Source of the DNA: Bog-793 sp035625025
GTDB lineage: Bacteria; Actinomycetota; Acidimicrobiia; Acidimicrobiales; Bog-793
Assembly (NCBI GenBank): GCA_035625025.1
Contig: DASPQJ010000054.1
Span: 62,001 to 126,000, forward strand
DNA length: 64,000 nt
Direction of reading: 5' to 3'
Made by a program: the position numbers and the translations under genes. Below, one piece after another: positions 23,951 through 32,994 of this stretch; positions within the stretch are counted from its first letter, which is position 1; the number at the start of each line of letters is the position of its first letter. Under the pieces are notes generated by a model. That model saw only the letters and a program-made list of their open reading frames with translations, searched no databases and was not told the DNA's origin.

Positions 23951-24961
23951 TCACTCCCAAGCCGCGCCGACCCAGCGGGTGAGCGCGGCGACGACAACCC
24001 GGGCGAGTTCAGTCGTCTTCGGGATGACGATCTCCGGAGCTCCGAGCTGGATCTCGACGGCGGGCATGCGCGTCTCGCGCAGGATCGGCAGCGCCATCCC
24101 GACAACGCCGCCATCGTCGAGGCCGAGTGTGGCAGGGAGCTCGTCCTGGAGGAGTTCGGCGAGACGACGACTGGCCGCGGACTCGTAGCGGAAACCGCGG
24201 TAGTACGCGGTGCGACACGAGCGGACCTCGGGAACGAGGAGCAACGCGATCAGGCAGTCGACCGCGGTCGCGTTCGCCTCGGCCGCCTGGCGAGACGGGT
24301 CGGGGTGGGAAAACGTGAGGGCCGCCGCGGCCCCGGCGTCGCGCAGCGCGCGGCAGACCGCGCTCGCGCCGGTCGCGAATCCACCCGGTTCGACGACCGC
24401 GACGCGTCGGCCGTGCAGGTCCGATGGACCGCGGGCCACGGCGAGCCTTTCCCGCAAGGGCGTGACGAGTTTCGATGCTCCCTCCCGGGTCGAGAACCGC
24501 TCGAGCTCGTCGAGCGTGCGTTTTCCCAGAATGCCGTCGGCTAGAAGTCCGGCATTCTGCTGAAAGTCCGTGAGCGCGGCGACGGTCTGATCGCCGAAGA
24601 TCCCGTCGACCCGTCCGGGGTCGAAGCCGAGCTGACTCAACCGGCTCTGGAGTTCGGCGACGTCGTCACCGCGCAACATCGGGGTTCGCCGGTACAGGAG
24701 GCGTGAGCCAAACGGGAAGCCAGCCTCGACGAGCGCCGACCACGTCTCGGTGCCGCATCGACCGTCGGCGGACAGGCCTCGGTCGGCTTGAAAGGCGAGC
24801 ACGGCCGCGGCGGTCGCCGCATCGAAGACGCCGGAGGGGTCGTCGTTCGCGAATCCGAGCTTCGACAACCGCGCCTGGAGATCGGCGACGGCTTCGCCCG
24901 TGTCACCTTCTGCCAAGGGCAGTGGCGTGCCGTCGGAGGGGTTGGGTGCGGTGCCGACCAC
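23951..24961 (-). CDS. cwlM: CwlM-like protein: two peptidoglycan-binding domains and a degenerate amidase domain
   Basis: 336 residues from a GTG. Two PG_binding_1 repeats are seen: AVADLQARLSKLGFANDDPS ending GTETWSAL, and DVAELQSRLSQLGFDPGRVD ending ILGKRTLDELE. The C-terminal half aligns with Amidase_3, but its expected zinc and catalytic residues look lost. The D-P-G-H-G motif is VEPGGFA, the S-x-H-A-N block is IALLLVP, and the catalytic Glu strand reads PAVEIQLG. This agrees with the actinomycete CwlM, which in mycobacteria is a phosphorylation-dependent activator of MurA rather than a working amidase. Gene order trxB-trxA-cwlM opposite parA-parB is the mycobacterial one. The residue-loss reading is by eye. 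Confidence 0.82.
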   Translation of the reverse strand: MVGTAPNPSDGTPLPLAEGDTGEAVADLQARLSKLGFANDDPSGVFDAATAAAVLAFQADRGLSADGRCGTETWSALVEAGFPFGSRLLYRRTPMLRGDDVAELQSRLSQLGFDPGRVDGIFGDQTVAALTDFQQNAGLLADGILGKRTLDELERFSTREGASKLVTPLRERLAVARGPSDLHGRRVAVVEPGGFATGASAVCRALRDAGAAAALTFSHPDPSRQAAEANATAVDCLIALLLVPEVRSCRTAYYRGFRYESAASRRLAELLQDELPATLGLDDGGVVGMALPILRETRMPAVEIQLGAPEIVIPKTTELARVVVAALTRWVGAAWE

Positions 24962-25031
24962 TCGGCCATGCTAGGTGGACAGGCGCGGCCCGGGCAGCGG
25001 TAGCCCAGGTCCTCGGCGGCGGGATCGGCTG

Positions 25032-25358
25032 CTACAGGTGAGGTTCGATGTCTGACAACAGCGCGGACTTGGCCTTCGCGCCGATGATGCGGACCTGGGT
25101 CTTTCCACCTTTGAAGAGGATCAGCGTGGGAATGCTCATTACTTCGAAACGGCGGGCAGTCGCGACGTTGTCGTCGACGTTGAGCTTGACGATACGCAGG
25201 CTCCCTTGCTTCTCCGCGGCGATCTCGTCGAGGATGGGCGCGATCATCTTGCACGGCCCGCACCACTCGGCCCAGAAATCGACCAGGACCGGCGTGTCGG
25301 AGTGTGCCACCTCCTCGTCGAAGGTGCTGTCTGTCACCGCGAGCGTTCCTGCCGACAC
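25032..25358 (-). CDS. trxA: Thioredoxin
   Basis: A 108-residue thioredoxin with the active site VDFWAEWCGPCKMIAPIL at about residues 26-43, the cis-proline loop SIPTLILFKGG and ...VNVDDN-type LNVDDNVATARRFEV. It reduces protein disulfides with electrons from TrxB, which is encoded 103 bases upstream on the same strand. The start is GTG or ATG-like at 25358, preceded by a purine-rich stretch. It is followed by the cwlM-like gene after 70 bases, so trxB-trxA-cwlM probably form a transcript. Confidence 0.96.
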   Translation of the reverse strand: MSAGTLAVTDSTFDEEVAHSDTPVLVDFWAEWCGPCKMIAPILDEIAAEKQGSLRIVKLNVDDNVATARRFEVMSIPTLILFKGGKTQVRIIGAKAKSALLSDIEPHL

Positions 25359-25461
25359 TTTGATCCTCCCTGGAGTCGTCTCATTCGCGCGGTGGTCGCC
25401 GCCGCGCGAATGCCCTAAGTAGAACAGCGCGTCTGCCGGGGGAATTCCCCAGTTGAAACGG

Positions 25462-26463
25462 TCAGCCCCCTTCTACCGCCGTGAGGTAGCGGTCGGCGTC
25501 GAGCGCCGCCATGCAGCCCGACCCGGCGGCGGTGATCGCTTGCCGGTACTCGTGATCCTGGACGTCACCGCAGGCGAAGACACCTGGGACGTTCGTTCGC
25601 GTGCCTTCGTGGGTCCGGATGTAACCCGCCGGGTCCATTTCGAGCTGTCCCCGGAACAGCTCCGTGTTCGGGGCGTGGCCGATCGCGACGAAACAGGCGT
25701 CGACTTGGAGCTCCCGTGACTCGCCGCTGGCGACGTCACGCAGCCGCAGACCGGTGACGTGGTTGTCGCCGAGGATTGCGGTGACGACGGCGTCGAAGAC
25801 GAAGGAGATCTTCGGGTTGGAAAAGGCCCGATCCTGCATGATCTTCGACGCGCGCAGCTCCTTGCGGCGGTGGATGATGACAACCGACTCGGCGAAGCGT
25901 GAGAGGAAGGCCGCTTCTTCGAGGGCGGAGTCACCGCCCCCGACGACTGCGATCGACTTGTCCCGGAAAAAGAAGCCGTCGCACGTCGCGCAGGTCGAAA
26001 CGCCGTGTCCCAGGAGTTCCGTCTCCCCGGGCACGCCGAGGCGGAGCGCCTGCGCGCCGGCCGCGACGATGATCGACCTCGTTCGGTAGGCAGGTTCCGA
26101 TGCCGCGGCGCCGCTGGTCCAGACGGAAAAGGGCCGGGAGCCGAAGTCGACCCGGGAGACTTTGGCGGTGATGATCTCGGCGCCGAAACGCTCCGCCTGG
26201 GCGCGGATACGTTCCATGAGGTCCGGGCCCATCACGCCCTCGGGGAATCCCGGGAAGTTTTCGACCTCGGTCGTCAGCATCAGCTGGCCGCCCGGCTGGT
26301 CGCTCGTCGAGGAGGGTTCGCCCGCGATCACGAGCGGTCGCAGATCGGCGCGGGCGGCGTAGAGAGCGGCCGTCAGTCCCGCCGGTCCGGAACCGATGAC
26401 GACCACGGCACGGCTGCCGGCTTCGGTTCTCGTCGAGTTCGCGTCAGGTGTCCGGTCAGCCAT
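25462..26463 (-). CDS. trxB: Thioredoxin reductase
   Basis: A 333-residue NADPH- and FAD-dependent enzyme. The FAD dinucleotide fold is VVVIGSGPAGLTAALYAARA, the redox pair is STCATCDGFFFRDK, and the NADPH fold is IAVVGGGDSALEEAAFLS. The C-terminal FAD segment is PGVFACGDVQDHEYRQAITA, followed by AGSGCMAALDADRYL. It reduces the neighbouring TrxA. It starts with ATG at 26463, overlapping the upstream membrane-protein gene by eight bases, so the two are coupled. The length is normal for the low-molecular-weight bacterial class. Confidence 0.96.
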   Translation of the reverse strand: MADRTPDANSTRTEAGSRAVVVIGSGPAGLTAALYAARADLRPLVIAGEPSSTSDQPGGQLMLTTEVENFPGFPEGVMGPDLMERIRAQAERFGAEIITAKVSRVDFGSRPFSVWTSGAAASEPAYRTRSIIVAAGAQALRLGVPGETELLGHGVSTCATCDGFFFRDKSIAVVGGGDSALEEAAFLSRFAESVVIIHRRKELRASKIMQDRAFSNPKISFVFDAVVTAILGDNHVTGLRLRDVASGESRELQVDACFVAIGHAPNTELFRGQLEMDPAGYIRTHEGTRTNVPGVFACGDVQDHEYRQAITAAGSGCMAALDADRYLTAVEGG

Positions 26464-26785
26464 GCGCCGTCCTCTTGCTCGGTCTTCCGCTCAGTGCCCA
26501 ACACAACATCCCGGCGGCGAGGAAGATTCCGCCGAGCAGCAGGTCGGTCGCCCAGGCGCGTCCGGAAAAGACCGAGGTGTCGAATAGGCGGATCAAGCCG
26601 ACCGCGCCGACCGACACGAGGACGAGGACGAGCGTCAGGACGACGGCCGCGAGCACGAGGGCCCGCACGGCGACGAACACCGGGTGCAGCACGCGCTCTC
26701 GGACATCGCCGATGAGTAGGTCGACGACGCCGGCTACCCGTGCTGCCCAGTCCTGTTCCCCAGAGGTCTTCTCGTCCCGGTTCAT
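26456..26785 (-). CDS. Small two-helix membrane protein of unknown function
   Basis: 109 residues. The N-terminal part is soluble and amphipathic (AARVAGVVDLLIGDVRERVL). Two strongly hydrophobic helices follow (ALVLAAVVLTLVLVLVSVGA and TDLLLGGIFLAAGMLCWAL), then a short basic tail. The layout resembles the actinobacterial Holin-X/phage-holin-like family, which often sits in core operons and is not phage-derived, but the match is only architectural. It overlaps trxB by eight bases and follows the DegV-family gene after 49 bases, so it is expressed with the redox/envelope operon. Confidence 0.7.
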   Translation of the reverse strand: MNRDEKTSGEQDWAARVAGVVDLLIGDVRERVLHPVFVAVRALVLAAVVLTLVLVLVSVGAVGLIRLFDTSVFSGRAWATDLLLGGIFLAAGMLCWALSGRPSKRTAHG

Positions 26786-26834
26786 GAGCGTGAGATTACG
26801 GCAAGGTGCACGCCGCCGGGTGACCCCGCCCGCG

Positions 26835-27674
26835 TCATTTGATTAGGGGGAACAGCGCGATCGTGCCCGGCCCGGTGTGGGCACCGATGATCGGCCCGAT
26901 GTAGGAAACGAGGGTCTCGGCGGGGGGGAAGATCGGCGCGAGCAGGTCGAGAAAGACATCGATGTCATCGGCATCGGCGTTCCCGACGGCCAGCCTCTTC
27001 AAGGGCCCCAACGACGTCGCTTTTGAAGCGAGGTACTCGAGAGACCGCGCCCGGGTCCGCTGACGGGACTCGGCCTCGACCACGCCGTTGCGCACGACGA
27101 TCACCGGCTTGATCGACAGGAGCGAACCGAAGAATGCCTGGGCGTTGCCAATCCGCCCGCCCCGGCGCAGGTACTCCAGAGTGTCGAGGGTTCCGTAGAC
27201 GAAAACCTTCGGGACCTCGGCCTGGACGGTGGCCGCCGTCCGCGCAAAATCCGCGCCGGATTCGACGAGGTCCGCCGCCTCCAGGACGAGCAGCCCCTCG
27301 GCGACCGAGGCGGCGAGCGAGTCGATGACGGCGACGGGGAACTTGCCCTGGAAGGGCTCGGCGCCGGCTCGAGCCGCCTGGTAGGTGGCCGAGAGTCCCG
27401 ACGAGATCGTGACGCAGACGACCCCGGCGCTGCCGTCGTCGGCCGCGGCGGCAAAGACTTCATGGAACGCTCCCGGCGCGGGCGCCGAGGTCTCGGCGAG
27501 CGCCGGGGATTGCCGGGCCAGCTTCCAGAACTGCTCGGCGGAGATCCCCCTTAGGTCGGCGGCGTCGAAGTCGCCGAGTCGCACGTCGAGGGGCACAACT
27601 ATGACGTTGTGCTTGGCAAGGAGCTCGTCGGGCAGGTCGCACGCGTTGTCAGTGACGATGCGAATCGGCTTCAC
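26835..27674 (-). CDS. DegV-family fatty-acid-binding protein
   Basis: 279 residues from the GTG at 27674, which has GGAAAGGGAAG just upstream; the longer open frame is antisense noise. DegV motifs: IRIVTDNACDLPDELL at the N-terminus, VVCVTISSGLSATYQAARAG near residue 95, LEYLRRGGRIGNAQAFFG near residue 165, and SIKPVIVVRNGVV. Family members bind a fatty acid between two lobes. In Firmicutes the FakB proteins hand it to the kinase FakA. No FakA-like gene is in this window, so the pathway role here is open. The start overlaps the end of murJ by 26 bases. Confidence 0.88.
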   Translation of the reverse strand: MKPIRIVTDNACDLPDELLAKHNVIVVPLDVRLGDFDAADLRGISAEQFWKLARQSPALAETSAPAPGAFHEVFAAAADDGSAGVVCVTISSGLSATYQAARAGAEPFQGKFPVAVIDSLAASVAEGLLVLEAADLVESGADFARTAATVQAEVPKVFVYGTLDTLEYLRRGGRIGNAQAFFGSLLSIKPVIVVRNGVVEAESRQRTRARSLEYLASKATSLGPLKRLAVGNADADDIDVFLDLLAPIFPPAETLVSYIGPIIGAHTGPGTIALFPLIK

Positions 27675-29322
27675 GGCTTCCCTTTCCAGTCCCCGGGTCG
27701 TGGCCAGGATTTCGCCTTGCAGTCTGCCAGCCGCGGACGGTCGCTGCGACGCCGGCGCTGCCGATGTAGACGGCTCCTCCCGCGGCGACCGCGACGAACA
27801 GCCGGAGCCAGCCGCCGATCCCATACCCCGTGCCGGTCTCGGCCGTGACGACGGCAACGGCGAACGCCATGACGAGGCTGAGGATGACGGAGCGGACCGA
27901 CGAGAGGACAAGGACCCGGCCGCCGATCGTCCCGAGCCGTTCGCGCAGTACCGACAGGGCGGCGAACGCGGCGATCGTGTAGGCGATCGAGTACGACAAC
28001 GCGAGACCACGCACCCCAAGTGGCCGGTACAGGAGCACGGCGACGAAGATATTGAGGCCGTTCTCAAGCACGTAGAGCACGAAGGCGGAGCGAGTGTCCT
28101 GCATGGCCTGGAAAGCGCGGGTCGCGAGGAAAAAAACGCAGTAGCCAGGCAGTCCGAGGGCGAACAGCGCCAGCACCGACGCCGTCAGGTGCGCGGCGGC
28201 GGTCCCCTCGTTGCCGTGCTGGAGGAGCAGGGTCACCGCCTGGCGGGCAAGGATCAGGTAGCCGACCGTGGCGGGCAGGATGAGCGCAAGCACCTGGCGC
28301 AGGGCCGCACCGAAACGGTTGCCGAGCGCGGGCCACCGGCGCGCCGTTCGCAGGCGGGCGAGGTCCGGCGAGGCGACGTTGATGATCGAGGTCGCCACAA
28401 CGGCGAAGGGGAACTGGAAGAACGCGTAGGCGTAGGTGTAGGCGCTGACCGCGCCCGGTCCGACGTGGAACTCGAGTGCGAGAACGATGAACAGGGCGAT
28501 CTGGTTCGCGATCACGAAGCCGAAGGTCCATCCCGACAAGCGCACGATCATGCGGATGGCTGGATCGTGCGGATGCCACCGGAATCGCAGCCTGAGGTGT
28601 GTCCGCCGCATCGACGGGATGAGAGCCGTGGCCTGTAATGCGACACCGAGAGTCGTGCCGACGCCCAACAGGACGAGCAATCCGTGGTCATGCTGGACTT
28701 GGGTGATCGTCGCGTGCCGCGCGAAGGTGGCAAAGGCGGCGAGGATGCCGATCCCGACGAGGTTGTTGACAACCGGGACGAACCCGACCGCGCCGAAGCG
28801 ATCGCGCGTCGCGAGCACCGCAGACATAAGGCTGATCGCTCCGTAGAAGAGAAGCTGGGGCGCGAAAAACCGAAGCAGTTCGACGGCGACGGCATGTTCG
28901 GCCGGGGTGGCCTTGCCGAACGTGAAGGCGGTGATGAGCGCTGGCGCGGCAGCGACGAACGCAATCGTCGCGACGACGAGACCGACGCTCGCCAGGGTGA
29001 CGACAGCCGAGATGGACTCGATCGCTTCAGCCTCGGTGCGGGTGGACAACCGCTCGACGAACACGGGGACGAAGGTCGCGGCGAGCACACCGCCAAGGAC
29101 CAGGTCGTGCACTGCGTTCGGTGTGTTGTTCGCAAGGTTGAAGGAGTCGGCGAGGCGTGATCCACCGAGCGCGTACGCGAGAACGACGAGACGGATCAAC
29201 CCGGTCAGACGGGATGCGACGGTGCCGAGCCCGGTGCCGAACGAGGCCCGGGCGAGGCGGGCCGAGCGCGCCCGCGAACCGATGATGCCGACACCGTCGC
29301 TGGATGGCGTCGGCGGGTTCAC
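27649..29322 (-). CDS. murJ: MurJ/MviN lipid II flippase family protein
   Basis: About 557 residues from the GTG at 29322, which overlaps the upstream stop as GTGA. The MATE-like polytopic membrane protein has the MurJ N-terminus GTGLGTVASRLTGLIRLVVL and the conserved FNLANNTPNAVHDLVLGGVL. PAEHAVAVELLRFFAPQLLF, FATFARHATI and GLPGYCVFFLATRAFQAMQD follow. About 14 membrane segments can be counted. It moves lipid II across the membrane for peptidoglycan synthesis. In mycobacteria the homologue MviN has a C-terminal pseudokinase extension; here the protein ends soon after the last helix, so that part is absent. It sits between DUF6049 and the DegV gene. Confidence 0.92.
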   Translation of the reverse strand: MNPPTPSSDGVGIIGSRARSARLARASFGTGLGTVASRLTGLIRLVVLAYALGGSRLADSFNLANNTPNAVHDLVLGGVLAATFVPVFVERLSTRTEAEAIESISAVVTLASVGLVVATIAFVAAAPALITAFTFGKATPAEHAVAVELLRFFAPQLLFYGAISLMSAVLATRDRFGAVGFVPVVNNLVGIGILAAFATFARHATITQVQHDHGLLVLLGVGTTLGVALQATALIPSMRRTHLRLRFRWHPHDPAIRMIVRLSGWTFGFVIANQIALFIVLALEFHVGPGAVSAYTYAYAFFQFPFAVVATSIINVASPDLARLRTARRWPALGNRFGAALRQVLALILPATVGYLILARQAVTLLLQHGNEGTAAAHLTASVLALFALGLPGYCVFFLATRAFQAMQDTRSAFVLYVLENGLNIFVAVLLYRPLGVRGLALSYSIAYTIAAFAALSVLRERLGTIGGRVLVLSSVRSVILSLVMAFAVAVVTAETGTGYGIGGWLRLFVAVAAGGAVYIGSAGVAATVRGWQTARRNPGHDPGTGKGSREADSHRH

Positions 29323-31457
29323 TCCTTGTTCGCCAGGAGGTGCCCGGCCGCGGCAAGATCGCGCGTCCGTCGGCGTCTGCGGCGGAAGTGCGAACGTAGC
29401 CACCAGAGGGCGAGGACAGCGAGGGCAGCGGCCGAGAGCGCGACAGCGACGATGGAGAAAGCCGTAGACCGCACGGTGTAGACATCCTCGAACAGGACAA
29501 TCCCGCCGCGGGGTGACGTGAGCTGGATCCCAATCGTCGACACCCCGGACGTTCTCGCTGTCACGGGAATCTCGAGCGGCGAGTTCTTGTGAGCGAGCAC
29601 GAGCGCGCGGTCCTGATCGCGCGACGCGATCACGAGCGTGCTGCTCGCGAGCTGGAGGATGGTGTGGATCGGGCTCGGGAAAGTCGAGACGATGGTGATC
29701 GGCACGTTGGCCGTCCGTTGTGTGAGCGTCACGGTTCGGGCTCCGGAAACCGAGATGGCGCGCTCGATCTCGGAGATCGCCGTCAAAGGTTCTGCCGCGT
29801 AGGACGCCCAGACAGAGCGCTCAAGTCCCGACGTCTCAGTAAGGAGAACCGCGTCCTTCACTTTGGCGAGAAAGCTGGTGTCGCCCGGGACGATCGATTC
29901 GATCGCGGTTTGCGCGGAGACCGCATTCTGGAGCGACGTGACAAAAAGGTAGGAGGGCATCGACGGGTTGGGCACGGTGGTGACGCGTTGCGGCGCGCCG
30001 TCGGCACCGACGGGAATCGTCGCGAAAATCGATGCCACGGTCGCCTGCTCGGCGATCGGACTCGTGTGCAGGCCCGTTAGCACGTCGCGGAGGAACGTCG
30101 GGGATTTCGGAAGCTCGGCGGGGGCGACGACGACTCCCCGGGCCTGGGCGCCGAATGGCTCCTCGAAGTAGATTTGCGCGACTTCGGCGAGGAAACGATG
30201 CGCGGCGAGCGCAGGGTCGGCGTCGCTGGCGAAGTGGGTCGCGAGGGACGAGTCGGCGACGACGGCGGGTAATCCGACGGCAGCCGGCGTCGACGACTTC
30301 GCGGGAGATGAATTCAGGCGCAAGGGAGACCATCGGTTCATCGGCCCTGTCACGGGCAGTCCCGCGTCAGGGATAACGACCCGTTTGACGTGTTCCTTGA
30401 CGAGGTCGGCGAGGCTGGTGTTGTCGATCGGCGTCGTCGACAGATAGGTACTCCAGGAGGGAGCGGCGACCAGAGTGGTCCGGAAGACGCTGGCGGCCCG
30501 GCTGAGCTGGCTGTCGAGTTCGCTGCTCATCCCGGCCGAGGTCAGTGTGTCGAGGTTCACCGGGGTGAAGGGTGCTTCGAGGAACTCGACGGTTCGCGAC
30601 GAATGCCACCGCTTGACGAGGGTGCGTAGCTCCGCGAGCACCACCTTGGCTGTGTGTGACGGCGTCTCGGCGAGCGCCGCGAGGAGCTGCGAGTACACCT
30701 CAAGAGTCAGCCGGGAGTCGTGATCGCGCAGAATCGAGGACAAAGTCGCGGCGAGAGAGCTGATTTCCCGAGTCGTCAACGTCGAGGCTCCCGCGGCGTC
30801 GAGCGTCGGCGCGACACCGAAGGGGAGCACGAGCGCGACGCGCAACGGGGTCGACCCTGGTTGGCCGGCAACATAGACGAGGAACGTCGTGAACGACGTC
30901 AGGGCCGTGTCGTTCGCCGTGTCGACGACGGTCACCTCCAACGGGTAGACGCCGTCGCAGGCGAGTTTGGGGCAGTCGAGTGCTAATTCCGGGGACCCGA
31001 GCGGCCTGGGCCCGGCCGCGGCCGTTATGGTGACACGGACGTGGATCGCGACGCCAAGGGTTTCTGTTCCCGTCCCCGTGACGGTGAGCGCATGTAGGGG
31101 GATGATCGGCGTCGAGTCGAGGACGAGCTCGTTCGGTGCCTGTTTGCCGGACTCGGAAAGGCCGAACGCGTAGCGAGTCGTTAGTCGGGAGTAAACGATC
31201 AGTTTGAGGCCGAGTTCCGAGCTCGGCTCCGACGAGCGAATCGCAAGGTGAAGGGACATCGAGGAGCCGGTTACCCAGTTGGTCTGGGTGACCAGGGTGA
31301 CGCTGGTGCGACCGACATCGTTGCGGCGCGCACCGGCTGCCGTTCCGGACGGCGCGATAACAGTGACGACGAGAGCCGCGGCCAGGAGTGAGCCGAACAG
31401 CGCTGCGCGCGCGCACCGGGCCGCGTTCGCGCCGATCGACAATTGCGAGCAAGCCAC
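29319..31457 (-). CDS. DUF6049-family secreted, membrane-anchored protein
   Basis: 712 residues from a GTG. The signal peptide or signal anchor is at residues 15-42 (ALFGSLLAAALVVTVIAPSG). A large extracytoplasmic region follows with strand-rich segments (SLHLAIRSSEPSSELGLKL, VALVLPFGVAPTLDAAGAS). The C-terminal membrane helix (FSIVAVALSAAALAVLALWW) is followed by an Arg-rich cytoplasmic tail. This architecture directly upstream of murJ and divergent from pcnA is the actinomycete DUF6049 protein (Rv3909-type in mycobacteria). The function is unknown; the fixed neighbourhood suggests a role in cell-envelope synthesis. The murJ start overlaps its stop. Confidence 0.8.
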   Translation of the reverse strand: MACSQLSIGANAARCARAALFGSLLAAALVVTVIAPSGTAAGARRNDVGRTSVTLVTQTNWVTGSSMSLHLAIRSSEPSSELGLKLIVYSRLTTRYAFGLSESGKQAPNELVLDSTPIIPLHALTVTGTGTETLGVAIHVRVTITAAAGPRPLGSPELALDCPKLACDGVYPLEVTVVDTANDTALTSFTTFLVYVAGQPGSTPLRVALVLPFGVAPTLDAAGASTLTTREISSLAATLSSILRDHDSRLTLEVYSQLLAALAETPSHTAKVVLAELRTLVKRWHSSRTVEFLEAPFTPVNLDTLTSAGMSSELDSQLSRAASVFRTTLVAAPSWSTYLSTTPIDNTSLADLVKEHVKRVVIPDAGLPVTGPMNRWSPLRLNSSPAKSSTPAAVGLPAVVADSSLATHFASDADPALAAHRFLAEVAQIYFEEPFGAQARGVVVAPAELPKSPTFLRDVLTGLHTSPIAEQATVASIFATIPVGADGAPQRVTTVPNPSMPSYLFVTSLQNAVSAQTAIESIVPGDTSFLAKVKDAVLLTETSGLERSVWASYAAEPLTAISEIERAISVSGARTVTLTQRTANVPITIVSTFPSPIHTILQLASSTLVIASRDQDRALVLAHKNSPLEIPVTARTSGVSTIGIQLTSPRGGIVLFEDVYTVRSTAFSIVAVALSAAALAVLALWWLRSHFRRRRRRTRDLAAAGHLLANKE

Positions 31458-31578
31458 GGGTGGCGATGTCCTCCGATCGCGCCGTTCGAGGGGGAGCCTA
31501 GTGTCGCGACGATTCCCAGGTCAGACGGGGCTGGCCGATCCGGGGGGTTGGGGCGGCCGCAGGCTACCCTCACGAGCC
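31458..31578. promoter_or_regulatory. Divergent promoter region between the DUF6049-murJ operon and pcnA
   Basis: A 121-base gap between two outward-facing start codons must contain both promoters. I cannot pick convincing -35/-10 boxes in this GC-rich spacer. Confidence 0.5.
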
Positions 31579-32982
31579 GTGGTCCCCGAACGCGTCCTTC
31601 CCCTTGTCGAGGAGACGGCGGAGCTCGTTCGTCGTTTCGTCGCGGCCGACAAGCACCTCTACGTTGTCGGCGGGACCGTGCGGGACGCCGTAATTGGTCC
31701 GCCCGGGGGCGGCGAACCGTTCGGACCGGACGCCGACATCGATTTCACGACGGACGCGCTTCCCGACGAGATCGAAGCTCTCATCGCCGGGTGGGCGGAA
31801 GCCGTCTGGTCACAGGGCAGGCGCTTCGGCACGATCGGCTGTTTGCACGCGGGTCGGCGTTTCGAGATCACGACACACCGCGCCGAGGCGTATCTCCCGG
31901 AGTCCCGCAAGCCCGAGGTCCGGTTCGGCAGCGACATTGTGGCTGATCTGTCGCGCCGGGACTTCACTGTCAACGCGATGGCCCTGCGACTGCCGGAGCT
32001 GGAACTCGTCGACCCGTTCGACGGACTCGGCGACCTCGGGGCCCGTACGTTGCGCACACCGCTCGACCCGACGACGTCGTTCTCGGACGACCCGCTGCGC
32101 ATGCTACGCGCAGCCCGCTTTCTCGCCGGGTACTCGCTCAAGCCTTCTCCGGAGCTCGTCGCCGCGGTGAGCGCGCTTCGGGAACGGCTGTCGATCGTCT
32201 CGCCGGAACGTATTCGCGACGAGCTCAACCGATTGATCGCGCTCCCGGAGCCCGAGGCGGGGCTGTGGTTCGTCGTGACGAGTGGCCTCGCCGAGGTGTT
32301 CGTTCCCGAGATCCCGGCTCTCGCGCTCGAACAGGACACGATCCACCGCCACAAGGACGTGCTCGCCCACACGATCGCCGTTGTCGGCAAGACCCGTCCG
32401 GACAGGATCCTCCGGCTCGCCGCGCTCTTTCACGACATCGGCAAACCGAGGACGCGCGCGATCGGACCCGATGGCGTGTCGTTTCACCATCACGACGTTG
32501 TCGGCGCGCGCATGGCACGGCAGCGCCTCGAGGCGCTGCGTTACCCGACGGCTGAGATCGACGACGTCACGCGCCTCATTGAGCTGCACTTGCGATTCCA
32601 CACCTACAGGATGGGATGGACGGACTCCGCGCTCCGGCGCTACGCGCGGGACGCGGGACCCCTTCTGGAGCGCCTCAACGAGCTGACCCGGGCGGACTGC
32701 ACGACGCGCAATGCCGACCGGGCCAGCGAGCTCGAACGAGGCGTCGACGAGCTGGAGGCGCGCCTCGCCGAGCTCGCTGAGCGGGAGACGTTCGACTCGA
32801 TCCGACCGGAGCTGAACGGCGACGCGGTCATGGCGCGCCTTGGGATCCCGCCGGGCAAGGCCGTGGGTCGAGCTCTGCGGTTCCTTCTCGAGATCCGGCT
32901 CGAGGAGGGCCTCATCGGCGAGGCGGAAGCGGGTCGACGGCTCGACGCCTGGTGGGAGGTCGAGCGTTCCCGCCCGGCCTGA
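31579..32982 (+). CDS. pcnA: CCA tRNA nucleotidyltransferase
   Basis: About 467 residues from the GTG at 31579; the frame is open for 300 more bases upstream, which cover the divergent promoter. The class II nucleotidyltransferase head has LYVVGGTVRDAVIG and the metal-binding DADIDFTTDA. RFGTIGCLHAGRRFEITTHR, the RRDFTVNAMAL motif and DDPLRMLRAARF follow. A C-terminal HD domain contains RLAALFHDIGKPRTR and FHHHDVVGARMARQRL. It adds or repairs the 3' CCA of tRNAs; neither tRNA gene in this window encodes CCA. Position next to DUF6049 and murJ matches Rv3907-Rv3910. Confidence 0.93.
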   Translation: MVPERVLPLVEETAELVRRFVAADKHLYVVGGTVRDAVIGPPGGGEPFGPDADIDFTTDALPDEIEALIAGWAEAVWSQGRRFGTIGCLHAGRRFEITTHRAEAYLPESRKPEVRFGSDIVADLSRRDFTVNAMALRLPELELVDPFDGLGDLGARTLRTPLDPTTSFSDDPLRMLRAARFLAGYSLKPSPELVAAVSALRERLSIVSPERIRDELNRLIALPEPEAGLWFVVTSGLAEVFVPEIPALALEQDTIHRHKDVLAHTIAVVGKTRPDRILRLAALFHDIGKPRTRAIGPDGVSFHHHDVVGARMARQRLEALRYPTAEIDDVTRLIELHLRFHTYRMGWTDSALRRYARDAGPLLERLNELTRADCTTRNADRASELERGVDELEARLAELAERETFDSIRPELNGDAVMARLGIPPGKAVGRALRFLLEIRLEEGLIGEAEAGRRLDAWWEVERSRPA

Positions 32983-32994
32983 GGCGGATGCGGT

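Noticed and set aside
26456..26785. Phage holin, suggesting a prophage
   Set aside because: No other phage genes; it is embedded and overlapping in a core operon, so at most it is a holin-like membrane protein.
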